Part shown: positions 9,210 to 17,416 of the stretch, one piece after another | Position numbering within the stretch: position 1 is the stretch's first letter | How the letters are laid out: every line of letters begins with the position of its first letter | Made by a program: the position numbers and the translations under genes | DNA from: Anaerolineae bacterium | GTDB taxonomy: Bacteria > Chloroflexota > Anaerolineae > JAAYZQ01 | Direction of reading: 5' to 3' | Assembly: GCA_016926595.1 (NCBI GenBank) | Contig: JAFGOG010000430.1 | Span: 1-17,593, forward strand | DNA length: 17,593 bases | Notes under the pieces: generated by a model | Seen by the model: the letters and a program-made list of their open reading frames with translations, nothing else | The model's database searches: none | Told to the model about the DNA's origin: nothing

Positions 9210-9566
9210 ATGGCGCGATCTGACCAATATGTGATGATTGCCGTCTATGTGCCAGCGGCTTGTACCGAGGCGGTCCGCGTCGCGATGTGCGACGCCGGAG
9301 CCGGGACGGTGGAGGATGGGCATTATGACCGGGTGACCTACGTCAGCCGCTGCGTAGGTCACTATCGGGTTCTGGACAAGGCTTGGCATCAAGCCGGGCC
9401 AGCCGGCCAGGAGCACGCGGGGGAGCAAGATCGCATCGAGGCCATCTGTCGCCGAGATCGGGTGGAGGCCGTAGTCCGAGCCATTGTCGCCGCCCATTTT
9501 TACGAGACGCCGGCCATCACCGTCTACCCCGTCCTGACAGGCGAGTACAAGTACTGGAGCGATTGA
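9210..9566 (+). CDS. Stand-alone YqfO/NIF3-insert-like (CutA/PII-like fold) protein
   Basis: 118 aa. The start is 1 bp after the DUF4139 stop, so translational coupling is likely; there is only a weak SD (GGTAGG). The sequence follows the CutA/PII-like domain found inserted in bacterial NIF3-family YqfO proteins and also found alone: VYVPAACTEAVRVAMCDAGAG (12-32), then a Gly/Arg segment CVGHYRVLDKA (48-58), then ERV-like strand EQDRIEAICRRDRVEAVV (72-89) and the characteristic AHFYETPAITVYPV (95-108), compared with AHPYEEPA in the family. No dinuclear-metal NIF3 core is present, so this is the small domain only. Its molecular function is unknown; a trimeric metal- or ligand-binding sensor is an inference from the fold. 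Confidence 0.72.
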   Translation: MARSDQYVMIAVYVPAACTEAVRVAMCDAGAGTVEDGHYDRVTYVSRCVGHYRVLDKAWHQAGPAGQEHAGEQDRIEAICRRDRVEAVVRAIVAAHFYETPAITVYPVLTGEYKYWSD

Positions 9567-9572
9567 GCGAAC

Positions 9573-11132
9573 ATGTCCAGGGAACAGATTCTAGCGATCG
9601 ACGTCGGCACACAGAGCGCCCGGGCGCTCCTGTTCGACCTGCGCGGCAACCCCATCGCCAAGGCGCGGGTACCCATGGAGCCCTACGTTTCCGATCAGCC
9701 CGGCTGGGCCGAACAGCAGCCCGAATACTACTGGGAATGCCTGGGCCAGGCTTGCCAGCAACTCTGGCAGCAAAACCCAAATGCCAAAGAGAGCATAGCC
9801 GGGGTGGCGCTCACCACCCAGCGGGCGACGGTGATCAACGTGGATCGGCAGGGGCGCCCACTGCGCCCAGCCATTCTTTGGCTCGATCAGCGTCGCACAA
9901 CCGGGCTCAAGCCGGTCGGCGGCTGGTGGGGCCTGGCGTTTCGGCTGGCGGGCATGACCGAAACGGCGGCCTATCTGCAAGCGGAAGCTGAGGCGAACTG
10001 GATCCGGACCCACCAGCCCGACATCTGGGAGCGCACCCACAAGTACCTCTTGCTCTCCGGCTACCTCACCTACCGGCTGACCGGACGATTCGTCGATTCT
10101 GCAGGATGCCAGGTAGGGTATGTGCCATTCGACTATAAGAAACTAACCTGGGCTTCGTCCAGCGATTGGAAGTGGCAAGCTCTGCCGATGGATCCAGCGC
10201 TGCTACCCGACCTTGTGCCGCCGGCCAGCATCCTGGGTGAGATCACGCCCGAAGCTGCCGAGACGACCGGCATCCCGGCCGGCCTGCCGCTCATCGCCGC
10301 CGCCGCGGACAAAGCATGCGAGGTGATCGGCAGTGGTTGCCTGGAGCCAAGCATCGGCTGCTTGAGCTATGGCACCACAGCCACGATCAATACCACCCAC
10401 CGCCGCTACATCGAAGTAATCCCCCTCATCCCACCCTACCCGGCGGCAGTGCCAGGCGCCTACAGCCTGGAGATCTCGGTCTATCGTGGTTACTGGATGG
10501 TCAGTTGGTTCAAACAGGAATTCGGCCACTATGAGCAACGGCTCGCCGACGACCGGGGGGTTGAGCCAGAGGCCTTCCTTGACGAACTGGTTAACCAAGC
10601 TCCGCCTGGCTCGATGGGCTTGATCTTGCAGCCTTACTGGTCGCCCGGACTCAAGGTGCCAGGGCCAGAAGCCAAAGGTGCAGTAATCGGTTTTGGCGAC
10701 GTACACACCCGGGCGCATTTCTATCGCGCTATCCTGGAGGGTGTGGCCTATGCGCTGCGCGAGGGCAAAGAACGCACCGAAAAGCGCACCAAGGTGCCAA
10801 TCACTGCATTGAGGGTGTCTGGGGGCGGTTCCCAGAGCGACGCTGCCATGCAGCTCACCGCTGACGTCTTTGGGCTACCCACAGCTCGCGCCCACCTGTA
10901 TGAAACCTCTGCCCTGGGTGCTGCTATCGCCGCCGCAGCCGGCCTCCGGCTCCATCCCGATCTCGACACCGCCGTGCGCGAGATGACCCGCCTTGGCTCC
11001 CGGTTTGAGCCCGATCCCAAGACCCGCGAGATCTACGACGGCCTATACCAGTGCGTTTATAGACGGATATACGGCCGCTTGAAACCGCTGTATGAAGGGA
11101 TTCGGGAGATTACTGGTTATCCGGCACGGTAG
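9573..11132 (+). CDS. FGGY-family carbohydrate kinase
   Basis: 519 aa. FGGY kinases transfer the ATP gamma-phosphate to a sugar or polyol in the cytoplasm. N-terminal half: phosphate-binding [16 protein letters not shown] (7-22), [12 protein letters not shown] (44-55), and [18 protein letters not shown] (80-97) with WLDQRR. The catalytic-base position is D246 in [13 protein letters not shown]-terminal half: [12 protein letters not shown] (264-275), the FGGY signature region [16 protein letters not shown] (389-404), and the nucleotide-binding [19 protein letters not shown] (416-434) plus [11 protein letters not shown]. Length is normal for the family. Substrate motifs do not let me name xylulose, glycerol, gluconate or another sugar. 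It follows the YqfO-like gene by 6 bp with a poor SD, so it is probably coupled. Its last 23 bp overlap the convergent response-regulator gene. Confidence 0.9.
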   Translation: MSREQILAIDVGTQSARALLFDLRGNPIAKARVPMEPYVSDQPGWAEQQPEYYWECLGQACQQLWQQNPNAKESIAGVALTTQRATVINVDRQGRPLRPAILWLDQRRTTGLKPVGGWWGLAFRLAGMTETAAYLQAEAEANWIRTHQPDIWERTHKYLLLSGYLTYRLTGRFVDSAGCQVGYVPFDYKKLTWASSSDWKWQALPMDPALLPDLVPPASILGEITPEAAETTGIPAGLPLIAAAADKACEVIGSGCLEPSIGCLSYGTTATINTTHRRYIEVIPLIPPYPAAVPGAYSLEISVYRGYWMVSWFKQEFGHYEQRLADDRGVEPEAFLDELVNQAPPGSMGLILQPYWSPGLKVPGPEAKGAVIGFGDVHTRAHFYRAILEGVAYALREGKERTEKRTKVPITALRVSGGGSQSDAAMQLTADVFGLPTARAHLYETSALGAAIAAAAGLRLHPDLDTAVREMTRLGSRFEPDPKTREIYDGLYQCVYRRIYGRLKPLYEGIREITGYPAR

Positions 11133-12438
11133 AAGGGACGTCGCCGTCTGCCTGGATGTCGCCGAGATCCTCCTCTTCGCCAGCGTGGGGAAAGCCATAA
11201 TCGGCCTGTATCTTGGCGACGCGGCGCTTGACCTCGTCCTCGATGTCGATCATCTCGATGTCGCCCACATAGACCACACTCTTGGGTGAGACCAGTTTCT
11301 GCAAGATGCCCATGACGGCGACGATCTCTTTGACGTTCATCTCGATCAATTGCAGGCAGCGCCTGACCCCAGGACTGTTGGAGGTCATGATCCCCTGATC
11401 GTGCTTGGCCAATAGCTCGTAGGTGCTCAAGCTAATCGCCGTCAGTGGGTTCATGATATAGTGGGACAAGGTCACGATCATGCGCTTGACAGTTTCGGTT
11501 CGGGCCAGCTCCTTTTCAGACTCGTTGAGGCGGGCGTTCTCGATGGCAATGGCCGCATAGTCGGCCAGAGCGGTCAGCAAACGCACCTCGTCCGGGCCGA
11601 ACAGTTGTCCGCCCAGCTTGTCGGTCACGCCGAGCACGCCGATCGGCCTGTCTTTGATCTTGAGGGGAACAAAGAGAAGAGAGCGAACCAGGTAATCGGT
11701 CTTGAGCTTGATCGAGTAACCAGGGGTATTGCTGTTCAGCAACAAGGGCGCCCCGGTCTCAACCGCCTGGCGGAGAGGGCTGGTGCTATACCTCAGGCGA
11801 AAATCGGTGGTGCGGCTGCGATCCTGACCATGATAGGCGCGCAGGCTCAAGGTGTCGTTCTCCTGGTCCAAGAGGAAGAGAACGCCTTCCTGGGCAGTGG
11901 CAAAGTAGCAGGCCGCCCCAACGACACGAGCCAAGACCTGTTCCAGGTCCAGAACAGCAGTGATCGATCTCGCGATGGCGTGTAACGTAGTGATCTCGAG
12001 CAGTTGCTGCTCTAGCCGGCGGTTGGTATCGGCCAGCTCTTTGGAAATCCGCTCCTTCTCACGCCGCAGACGGTCTTCGGCCAGGGCTTTTTCGACCGCC
12101 TCCAAGGTCTCGGGCATCCGCACCGGCTTGCGGATATAGTCACGGATGCCCAACTTGAAGGCCTGGACGGCAATGATCTCGGAACCGTAGACAGTCATAA
12201 GGATGACAGGCGCCTGATAGCCTTGGTCCCGGAGGGCCTGGAGGACCTGCATCCCAGAAAGCTCAGGCAAGTTCCAGTCGAGCAGGATCAGATCGGGCGA
12301 TTGGGCCATGGCCAATTCAAGGCCTTTGGCTCCATCATAGGCAGTAAGAGCTACATACCCCTTGGACTTGAGCACATCCGACAGAGCGGCGACGATTTCT
12401 CGATTGTCGTCGACGATCAATATGGTCTCTTTGGGCAT
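11110..12438 (-). CDS. Response regulator with REC-GAF and an orphan HisKA/DHp-like domain
   Basis: 442 aa from ATG 12438, chosen because GGAG lies 8 nt upstream and the protein starts with a canonical receiver ([12 protein letters not shown]). The further upstream extension has no domain character and would cross the promoter. REC ~1-120: D10/D11, phospho-acceptor D54 (LLDWNLPE), T82 and K104. A charged coiled coil spans ~115-150. GAF ~150-305 closes with AIAIENARL. Then a DHp-like helix contains [15 protein letters not shown] with H326, resembling the H-box SHELRNPL of histidine kinases, but Tyr follows the His where Glu/Asp is usual. The protein ends about 115 residues later with no N, G1 or G2 box: the HATPase domain is absent. 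It may act as a phosphotransfer or dimerisation module rather than a kinase. This last role is inference. Confidence 0.88.
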   Translation of the reverse strand: MPKETILIVDDNREIVAALSDVLKSKGYVALTAYDGAKGLELAMAQSPDLILLDWNLPELSGMQVLQALRDQGYQAPVILMTVYGSEIIAVQAFKLGIRDYIRKPVRMPETLEAVEKALAEDRLRREKERISKELADTNRRLEQQLLEITTLHAIARSITAVLDLEQVLARVVGAACYFATAQEGVLFLLDQENDTLSLRAYHGQDRSRTTDFRLRYSTSPLRQAVETGAPLLLNSNTPGYSIKLKTDYLVRSLLFVPLKIKDRPIGVLGVTDKLGGQLFGPDEVRLLTALADYAAIAIENARLNESEKELARTETVKRMIVTLSHYIMNPLTAISLSTYELLAKHDQGIMTSNSPGVRRCLQLIEMNVKEIVAVMGILQKLVSPKSVVYVGDIEMIDIEDEVKRRVAKIQADYGFPHAGEEEDLGDIQADGDVPSTVPDNQ

Positions 12439-12458
12439 TGGACAGGCTCCATGCCTAC

Positions 12459-12487
12459 ACTTTACCACAGACCTCTCACTTTGACAA
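12459..12487 (-). promoter_or_regulatory. Promoter of the REC-GAF-DHp gene
   Basis: On the minus strand, TTGTCA (12487-12482) and TAAAGT (12464-12459) are 17 bp apart, matching 5/6 and 4/6. The predicted start near 12452 leaves a ~14-nt leader that just includes the SD. Its -35 overlaps the -35 of the plus-strand promoter. Confidence 0.5.
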
Positions 12488-12509
12488 GATTGGCATCTTG
12501 TGCGATAAT
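12481..12509 (+). promoter_or_regulatory. Strong sigma70-type promoter of the structured leader
   Basis: TTGACA (12481-12486), exactly 17 bp, then GATAAT (12504-12509): 6/6 and 5/6 to consensus. The predicted start is about 12515-12516, at the base of the first leader hairpin. It reads toward the 17-codon ORF and the HypE-like gene. Confidence 0.8.
12484..12501. promoter_or_regulatory. Operator-like dyad ACAAGAT-TGGC-ATCTTGT
   Basis: A perfect 7-4-7 inverted repeat. It overlaps the -35 boxes of both divergent promoters and fills most of the plus-strand spacer, so a dimeric regulator bound here could control both directions. The encoded neighbour has no DNA-binding domain, so the binder is unknown. 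Confidence 0.55.
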
Positions 12510-12575
12510 AGGTGACGCATAGAACTGGCACTATGCGATCATACCAAGCTATCATAACGATAGGAGGTGATGCTA

Positions 12576-12629
12576 ATGGACCATAGTAGTACGCCGAGCG
12601 CCGTAGCATCACCTCGCCTTCTCGGGTAA
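12576..12629 (+). CDS. Putative 17-codon leader peptide
   Basis: ATG to TAA encoding MDHSSTPSAVASPRLLG. The SD AGGAGGTGA (12562-12570) is a near-perfect complement to the 16S rRNA 3' end, 5 nt before the ATG, and a strong promoter lies ~65 bp upstream. The SD lies in the 5' arm of stem A, and the 3' arm of that stem falls in codons 10-14 of this same ORF. The ORF's own RNA can therefore close its ribosome site. There is no run of a single amino-acid codon of the kind seen in biosynthetic attenuators. It may be a leader ORF, a microprotein or chance. Confidence 0.4.
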   Translation: MDHSSTPSAVASPRLLG

Positions 12630-12646
12630 GCTACGGCGCAAACAGC

Positions 12647-12676
12647 GGAGGGCCTCCTCGCCAGGGGAGGCCCTCT
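12647..12676 (+). terminator. GC-rich hairpin, possible terminator or attenuator
   Basis: GGAGGGCCTCCTC pairs with GGGGAGGCCCTCT around a 4-base GCCA loop: 13 pairs including two G-T wobbles at the ends. No T-run follows (CCCTGTGTAG), so it is not a classical intrinsic terminator. It could pause polymerase, cap a small RNA, or act with an unusual tail. Confidence 0.45.
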
Positions 12677-12768
12677 CCCTGTGTAGATCCAGCGCTAACG
12701 TTGGTTGGGCTTGGCCTCTGAGTCTTGTGGAGCGTGCAAACGCCCGACCTTATTGTTTCACAGGATGG

Positions 12769-13815
12769 ATGGTGCCCGCTGAGATCATGCCGGTCGGCAA
12801 GCTGCCGGCTGAGCTGCTGCAGAGATTGTTAGCCCGCTATGGCGGCCATGATGCGCGGCTGGTGGTAGGGCCGCGGGTTGGCGAAGATGCGGCGGTGCTT
12901 GACCTGGGCGAGCGCTACCTGGTGGTCAAGTCAGATCCGATCACATTTGCCACAGACGAGATCGGCTGGTACGTGGTGTCCATAAACGCCAATGACATCG
13001 CGACCATGGGTGCGACGCCCCGTTGGTTTCTGCTGACGTTACTGCTGCCGGAAGGGCAGACCGACTGGGAGCTGGTCGATCGGATCTTTGAACAGGTTGA
13101 CCAGGCATGCCAGGCTCTCAGCGTGGTGTTGTGCGGGGGCCACACCGAGATCACCGCCGGAGTGGAGCGGCCGCTGGCAGTGGGGGTGATGCTTGGCGAA
13201 GTGGAAAAGGCAGACCTGGTTCAGACCGCAGGGGCGCAGCCCGGTGATGAAATAGTGCTGACAAAGGGTATCGCTATCGAGGGGACGGCTGTACTGGCCC
13301 GGGAGATGGGTGGATGGCTGGCGGATCAAGTGGGGCAGGAAGTAGTAGCGCGCGGCCGGCGGTTCCTGCACGAGCCTGGGATCAGCGTGGTGCGCGATGC
13401 CGAGATCGTACGGCAAGCCGGCCAGCCACATGCGATGCACGACCCGACGGAAGGCGGACTGGCGACCGGACTTGGGGAGCTGGCACAGGCGTCTGGTCAC
13501 GGGATCGTGGTGGATTTGGCTAAGGTGTACCGATTTCCGGAGACGGTCGCCTTCTGCCAGGCGTTGGATCTCGACCCCTTGGGTCTGCTTGGTTCGGGCG
13601 CATTGCTGGTGACCGCGTCGCCGGTGGATGCAAGGCAGATGGTCGAGGCGCTCGAGGTCGCCGGCATTGGCGCAACGGTCATTGGCCAGGTGCTCGACGG
13701 CCCGCCGCTGGTCTATGCCATGACAGCCAGCGGCGTCGTGCCGTTTCCCGCATTCGCCCGGGACGAGCTGGCGCGGCTGTTCGAGCGGGGAACAAAAGCA
13801 CAAGCCAAAAGGTAA
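12769..13815 (+). CDS. HypE / AIR-synthase-related ATP-binding protein
   Basis: 348 aa from ATG 12769. An ATG at 12787 (MPVGKLP, where family members commonly begin) and an unsupported GTG at 12727 are alternatives; SDs are weak for all, so the start is uncertain by about 6-14 residues. The PurM/HypE/ThiL superfamily pattern is clear: VGEDAAVLD (37-45), SINANDIATMGATPRW (71-86), GGHTE (123-127), QPGDEIVLTKGIAIEG (157-172), HDPTEGGLATGLGEL (224-238) and a C-terminal GSGALLVTAS (275-284). True HypE, which makes the hydrogenase cyanide ligand, ends in a catalytic PRxC motif. This protein ends GTKAQAKR with no terminal Cys, and no other hyp gene is nearby, so it is probably a paralogue of unknown reaction. 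The str promoter starts 2 bp after its stop, so read-through into rpsL is possible. Confidence 0.8.
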   Translation: MVPAEIMPVGKLPAELLQRLLARYGGHDARLVVGPRVGEDAAVLDLGERYLVVKSDPITFATDEIGWYVVSINANDIATMGATPRWFLLTLLLPEGQTDWELVDRIFEQVDQACQALSVVLCGGHTEITAGVERPLAVGVMLGEVEKADLVQTAGAQPGDEIVLTKGIAIEGTAVLAREMGGWLADQVGQEVVARGRRFLHEPGISVVRDAEIVRQAGQPHAMHDPTEGGLATGLGELAQASGHGIVVDLAKVYRFPETVAFCQALDLDPLGLLGSGALLVTASPVDARQMVEALEVAGIGATVIGQVLDGPPLVYAMTASGVVPFPAFARDELARLFERGTKAQAKR

Positions 13816-13816
13816 T

Positions 13817-13845
13817 TTGACAGTTGGCCTGATTTGTGCTAGATT
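13817..13845 (+). promoter_or_regulatory. Promoter of the str operon (rpsL-rpsG-fusA)
   Basis: TTGACA (13817-13822), 17 bp, TAGATT (13840-13845): 6/6 and 4/6 to consensus. The expected start near 13852 gives a leader of about 250 nt. Two GATTTGT copies (13831-13837 and 13842-13848) are one helix turn apart across the -10; their meaning is unknown. Confidence 0.7.
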
Positions 13846-13870
13846 TGTAGTTCGTGATTCCGACTTGGGC

Positions 13871-14009
13871 TCGGCAGCTCGCCGTCAAGGGATTGGCGGT
13901 GTAGCAGTCAAGCCGGCACGGTGGTATCTAAAGGCCATCGCGGTATCTAGCGGTGGCCTCTGTATGCCGGTTGTCAGATCTCAACAATCAGCCAACGGCG
14001 AGCAGCCGA
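13871..14009 (+). ncRNA. Nested structured leader of the str operon
   Basis: Three nested stems are visible. P1: 13871-13885 with 13995-14009, 14 of 15 positions paired with one A-A mismatch (13876/14004), closing a ~109-nt interior. P2: 13911-13918 with 13965-13972, 8 pairs with one G-T. P3: 13932-13941 with 13950-13959, 10 pairs with one G-T, loop GGTATCTA. A competing hairpin 13879-13883/13895-13899 uses the 5' arm of P1. A smaller hairpin (14031-14035/14039-14043) follows. The fold sits about 90 nt upstream of rpsL, where ribosomal-protein autoregulatory leaders often occur. I do not recognise it as a named family. Confidence 0.55.
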
Positions 14010-14098
14010 CGACGCAAACCCGGCAGAGAGCGGTGTATCACCGAATGCTCAAGGCTTGAAGCTGACAGATAGCAAATGATACGAAAGGAAGGGACCAA

Positions 14099-14545
14099 TT
14101 GCCGACGATCAATCAACTGGTGAAAAAGGGCCGCAAGCCCACCTATAGAAAAGAAAAAGCGCCCGCTCTGCGTTTCACCTATAATGCCCTCAAGGGCCAG
14201 ACAAAGCGACGGCGGGAGGGCAATCCCCAGAAGCGAGGCGTGTGTACCATCGTTCGCACCATGACACCCAAAAAACCGAACTCGGCTCTGCGCAAGATCG
14301 CCCGCGTGCGGTTGGCAAACGGGATCGAAGTGACCGCCTATATCCCGGGTGAAGGACATAGCTTGCAGGAGCACTCGGTCGTCCTGGTGCGTGGTGGGCG
14401 TGTGAAGGACCTTCCTGGCGTGCGCTATCACATCGTCCGCGGCACCTTGGACACTGGCGGCGTAGAGAATCGGAAGCGAGGCCGGTCCAAGTATGGAGCC
14501 AAGGCACCCAAAGCCAAGGCGGCGGCAGCAGCCAAGGCGAAATAG
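14099..14545 (+). CDS. rpsL: 30S ribosomal protein S12
   Basis: 148 aa, starting with TTG. The TTG is supported by the SD AAAGGAAGGG (14084-14093), by the canonical N-terminus PTINQLV, and by the lack of any in-frame ATG upstream. S12 sits at the decoding centre of the small subunit. Invariant parts are present: [20 protein letters not shown] (43-62) with K58/K59, the streptomycin-contact lysines at TPKKP, and [20 protein letters not shown] (99-118) with D104, the site methylthiolated in many bacteria. No resistance-type change is seen. Compared with the E. coli protein there is an insertion around 25-41 ([16 protein letters not shown]), a longer loop also known from Firmicutes, and an Ala/Lys-rich tail ([11 protein letters not shown]). 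It is the first gene of the str operon. Confidence 0.97.
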   Translation: MPTINQLVKKGRKPTYRKEKAPALRFTYNALKGQTKRRREGNPQKRGVCTIVRTMTPKKPNSALRKIARVRLANGIEVTAYIPGEGHSLQEHSVVLVRGGRVKDLPGVRYHIVRGTLDTGGVENRKRGRSKYGAKAPKAKAAAAAKAK

Positions 14546-14566
14546 ACAGATCTAGAGGGGTAAGAG

Positions 14567-15037
14567 ATGCCTAGACGAAATCGTCCACCCAAACGTGAGA
14601 TAGCGCCCGATATTAGGTATAGCAGCGTAACTGTCGCGCAATTCATCAACAAGCTGATGTTGAGCGGCAAAAGGAGCACCGCCGCCAACATCCTTTACGA
14701 TTCTCTGGCGATCGCCGAATCGCGCCTGAAACGACCCGGCATCGAGATCTTTGAGCAAGCGCTCAGGAATGCCACCCCTATCCTCGAGGTCCGGCCTCGG
14801 CGTGTCGGGGGAGCGACCTACCAGGTACCCGTAGAGATCCCTAGTGACCGGCGGATGTCTCTGGCCATGCGTTGGCTGATCCAGACCGCGCGCAAGCGAC
14901 CCGGTAAGAGCATGGCCGAAAAGCTGGCGAACGAACTGATGGATGCCGCCCAGAACACTGGCCAGACGATCAAACGTCGTGAAGACACCCACAAGATGGC
15001 AGAGGCAAACCGGGCATTCGCTCATTACCGCTGGTAG
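14567..15037 (+). CDS. rpsG: 30S ribosomal protein S7
   Basis: 156 aa, the normal length. S7 nucleates assembly of the 30S head by binding the 3' domain of 16S rRNA, and in some bacteria represses its own operon. Family signatures: MPRRNRPPKREIAPD (1-15), INKLMLSGKRSTAANILYDS (27-46), LRNATPILEVRPRRVGGATY, QVPVEI, and a C-terminal HKMAEANRAFAHYRW. The SD AGAGGGG (14554-14560) is 6 nt before ATG. The gap to rpsL is 21 bp, which is too short for the kind of S7-binding structure found between rpsL and rpsG in E. coli. If S7 regulates here, the site is more likely in the upstream leader or before fusA (inference). Confidence 0.97.
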   Translation: MPRRNRPPKREIAPDIRYSSVTVAQFINKLMLSGKRSTAANILYDSLAIAESRLKRPGIEIFEQALRNATPILEVRPRRVGGATYQVPVEIPSDRRMSLAMRWLIQTARKRPGKSMAEKLANELMDAAQNTGQTIKRREDTHKMAEANRAFAHYRW

Positions 15038-15060
15038 GCTGGATGAGCCGTTCCACGCGC

Positions 15061-15109
15061 GCAAATGAACAAGCAGGTAAACTGATCGTCCACCGGTTTG
15101 GTCATTTGC
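15061..15109 (+). promoter_or_regulatory. Intercistronic hairpin before fusA
   Basis: Outer stem GCAAATGA/TCATTTGC (15061-15068 with 15102-15109, 8 bp perfect) and inner stem TAAACTG/CGGTTTG (15078-15084 with 15094-15100, 7 pairs including two G-T) form one composite hairpin in the 83-bp rpsG-fusA gap. It ends about 17 nt before the fusA ATG, where no good SD is visible. It could control fusA translation or serve as a processing or protein-binding site. Confidence 0.5.
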
Positions 15110-15126
15110 AGATTTGACGGTTGCCC

Positions 15127-17217
<2,091 letters not shown>

Positions 17218-17232
17218 CAGCGGTCTGCGAAT

Positions 17233-17261
17233 TTGCCAAGAACTAGCTTTGGCATTAGAAT
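17233..17261 (+). promoter_or_regulatory. Separate promoter for tuf
   Basis: TTGCCA (17233-17238), 17 bp, TAGAAT (17256-17261): 5/6 at both boxes. A dyad TGCCAA-N9-TTGGCA (17234-17239 and 17249-17254) overlaps the -35 and spacer and could be an operator. There is no T-run terminator between fusA and this promoter. Confidence 0.6.
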
Positions 17262-17318
17262 AGCACGGTTTTGCGCACCACACCCAGCCTATCCTGGCCT
17301 CAACCGGTCAGGACTTGG

Positions 17319-17384
17319 TCCGGGATTGGGGCTGCAATCGAGGGATCTATGGCTGAAAGCTGGTGTTGGGACACCGATCCCGGA
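17319..17384 (+). promoter_or_regulatory. Hairpin in the tuf 5' leader
   Basis: TCCGGGATTGG (17319-17329) pairs with CCGATCCCGGA (17374-17384): 11 pairs with one G-T, closing a 44-nt interior. Inside, GGTGT/ACACC (17362-17366 with 17371-17375) is a small hairpin competing for two bases. The fold lies in a leader of about 150 nt and ends 32 nt before the tuf start. Confidence 0.45.
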
Positions 17385-17416
17385 AGAGTTCTGAACGACA
17401 AGTAGGAGTAGTAGGT

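Larger units (their letters stand above)
12516..12676 (+). ncRNA. Structured leader or small RNA with mutually exclusive stems
   Basis: The region has five stems on the plus strand. H1: 12516-12522 with 12531-12537 (7 bp, CGCATAG/CTATGCG) at the predicted 5' end. H2: 12549-12553 with 12559-12563 (CTATC/GATAG). A: 12564-12575 with 12604-12615 (12 bp perfect, GAGGTGATGCTA/TAGCATCACCTC), which pairs away most of the SD. B: 12598-12607 with 12630-12639 (10 bp perfect, GCGCCGTAGC/GCTACGGCGC). C: the GC-rich hairpin at 12647-12676. A and B share 12604-12607 and cannot form together. This is the geometry of an attenuator or RBS switch, or of a discrete small RNA. I know of no Rfam family it matches. 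Confidence 0.55.

Noticed and set aside
10203..10718. 171-codon minus-strand open frame inside the FGGY gene
   Set aside because: No motif or SD; the plus-strand FGGY kinase motifs account for this stretch.
12439..12612. 58-codon extension of the REC-GAF-DHp gene to 12612
   Set aside because: It would cross both divergent promoters and has Cys/Tyr-rich, non-domain sequence; the receiver starts at ATG 12438 with an SD.
12647..12676. Calling the GC-rich hairpin a confident intrinsic terminator
   Set aside because: The stem is strong but no T-run follows on the plus strand, so it is listed only as a possible terminator or attenuator.
12769..13815. Naming the gene hypE
   Set aside because: The C-terminal PRxC motif needed for HypE chemistry is absent and no other hyp gene is in view.
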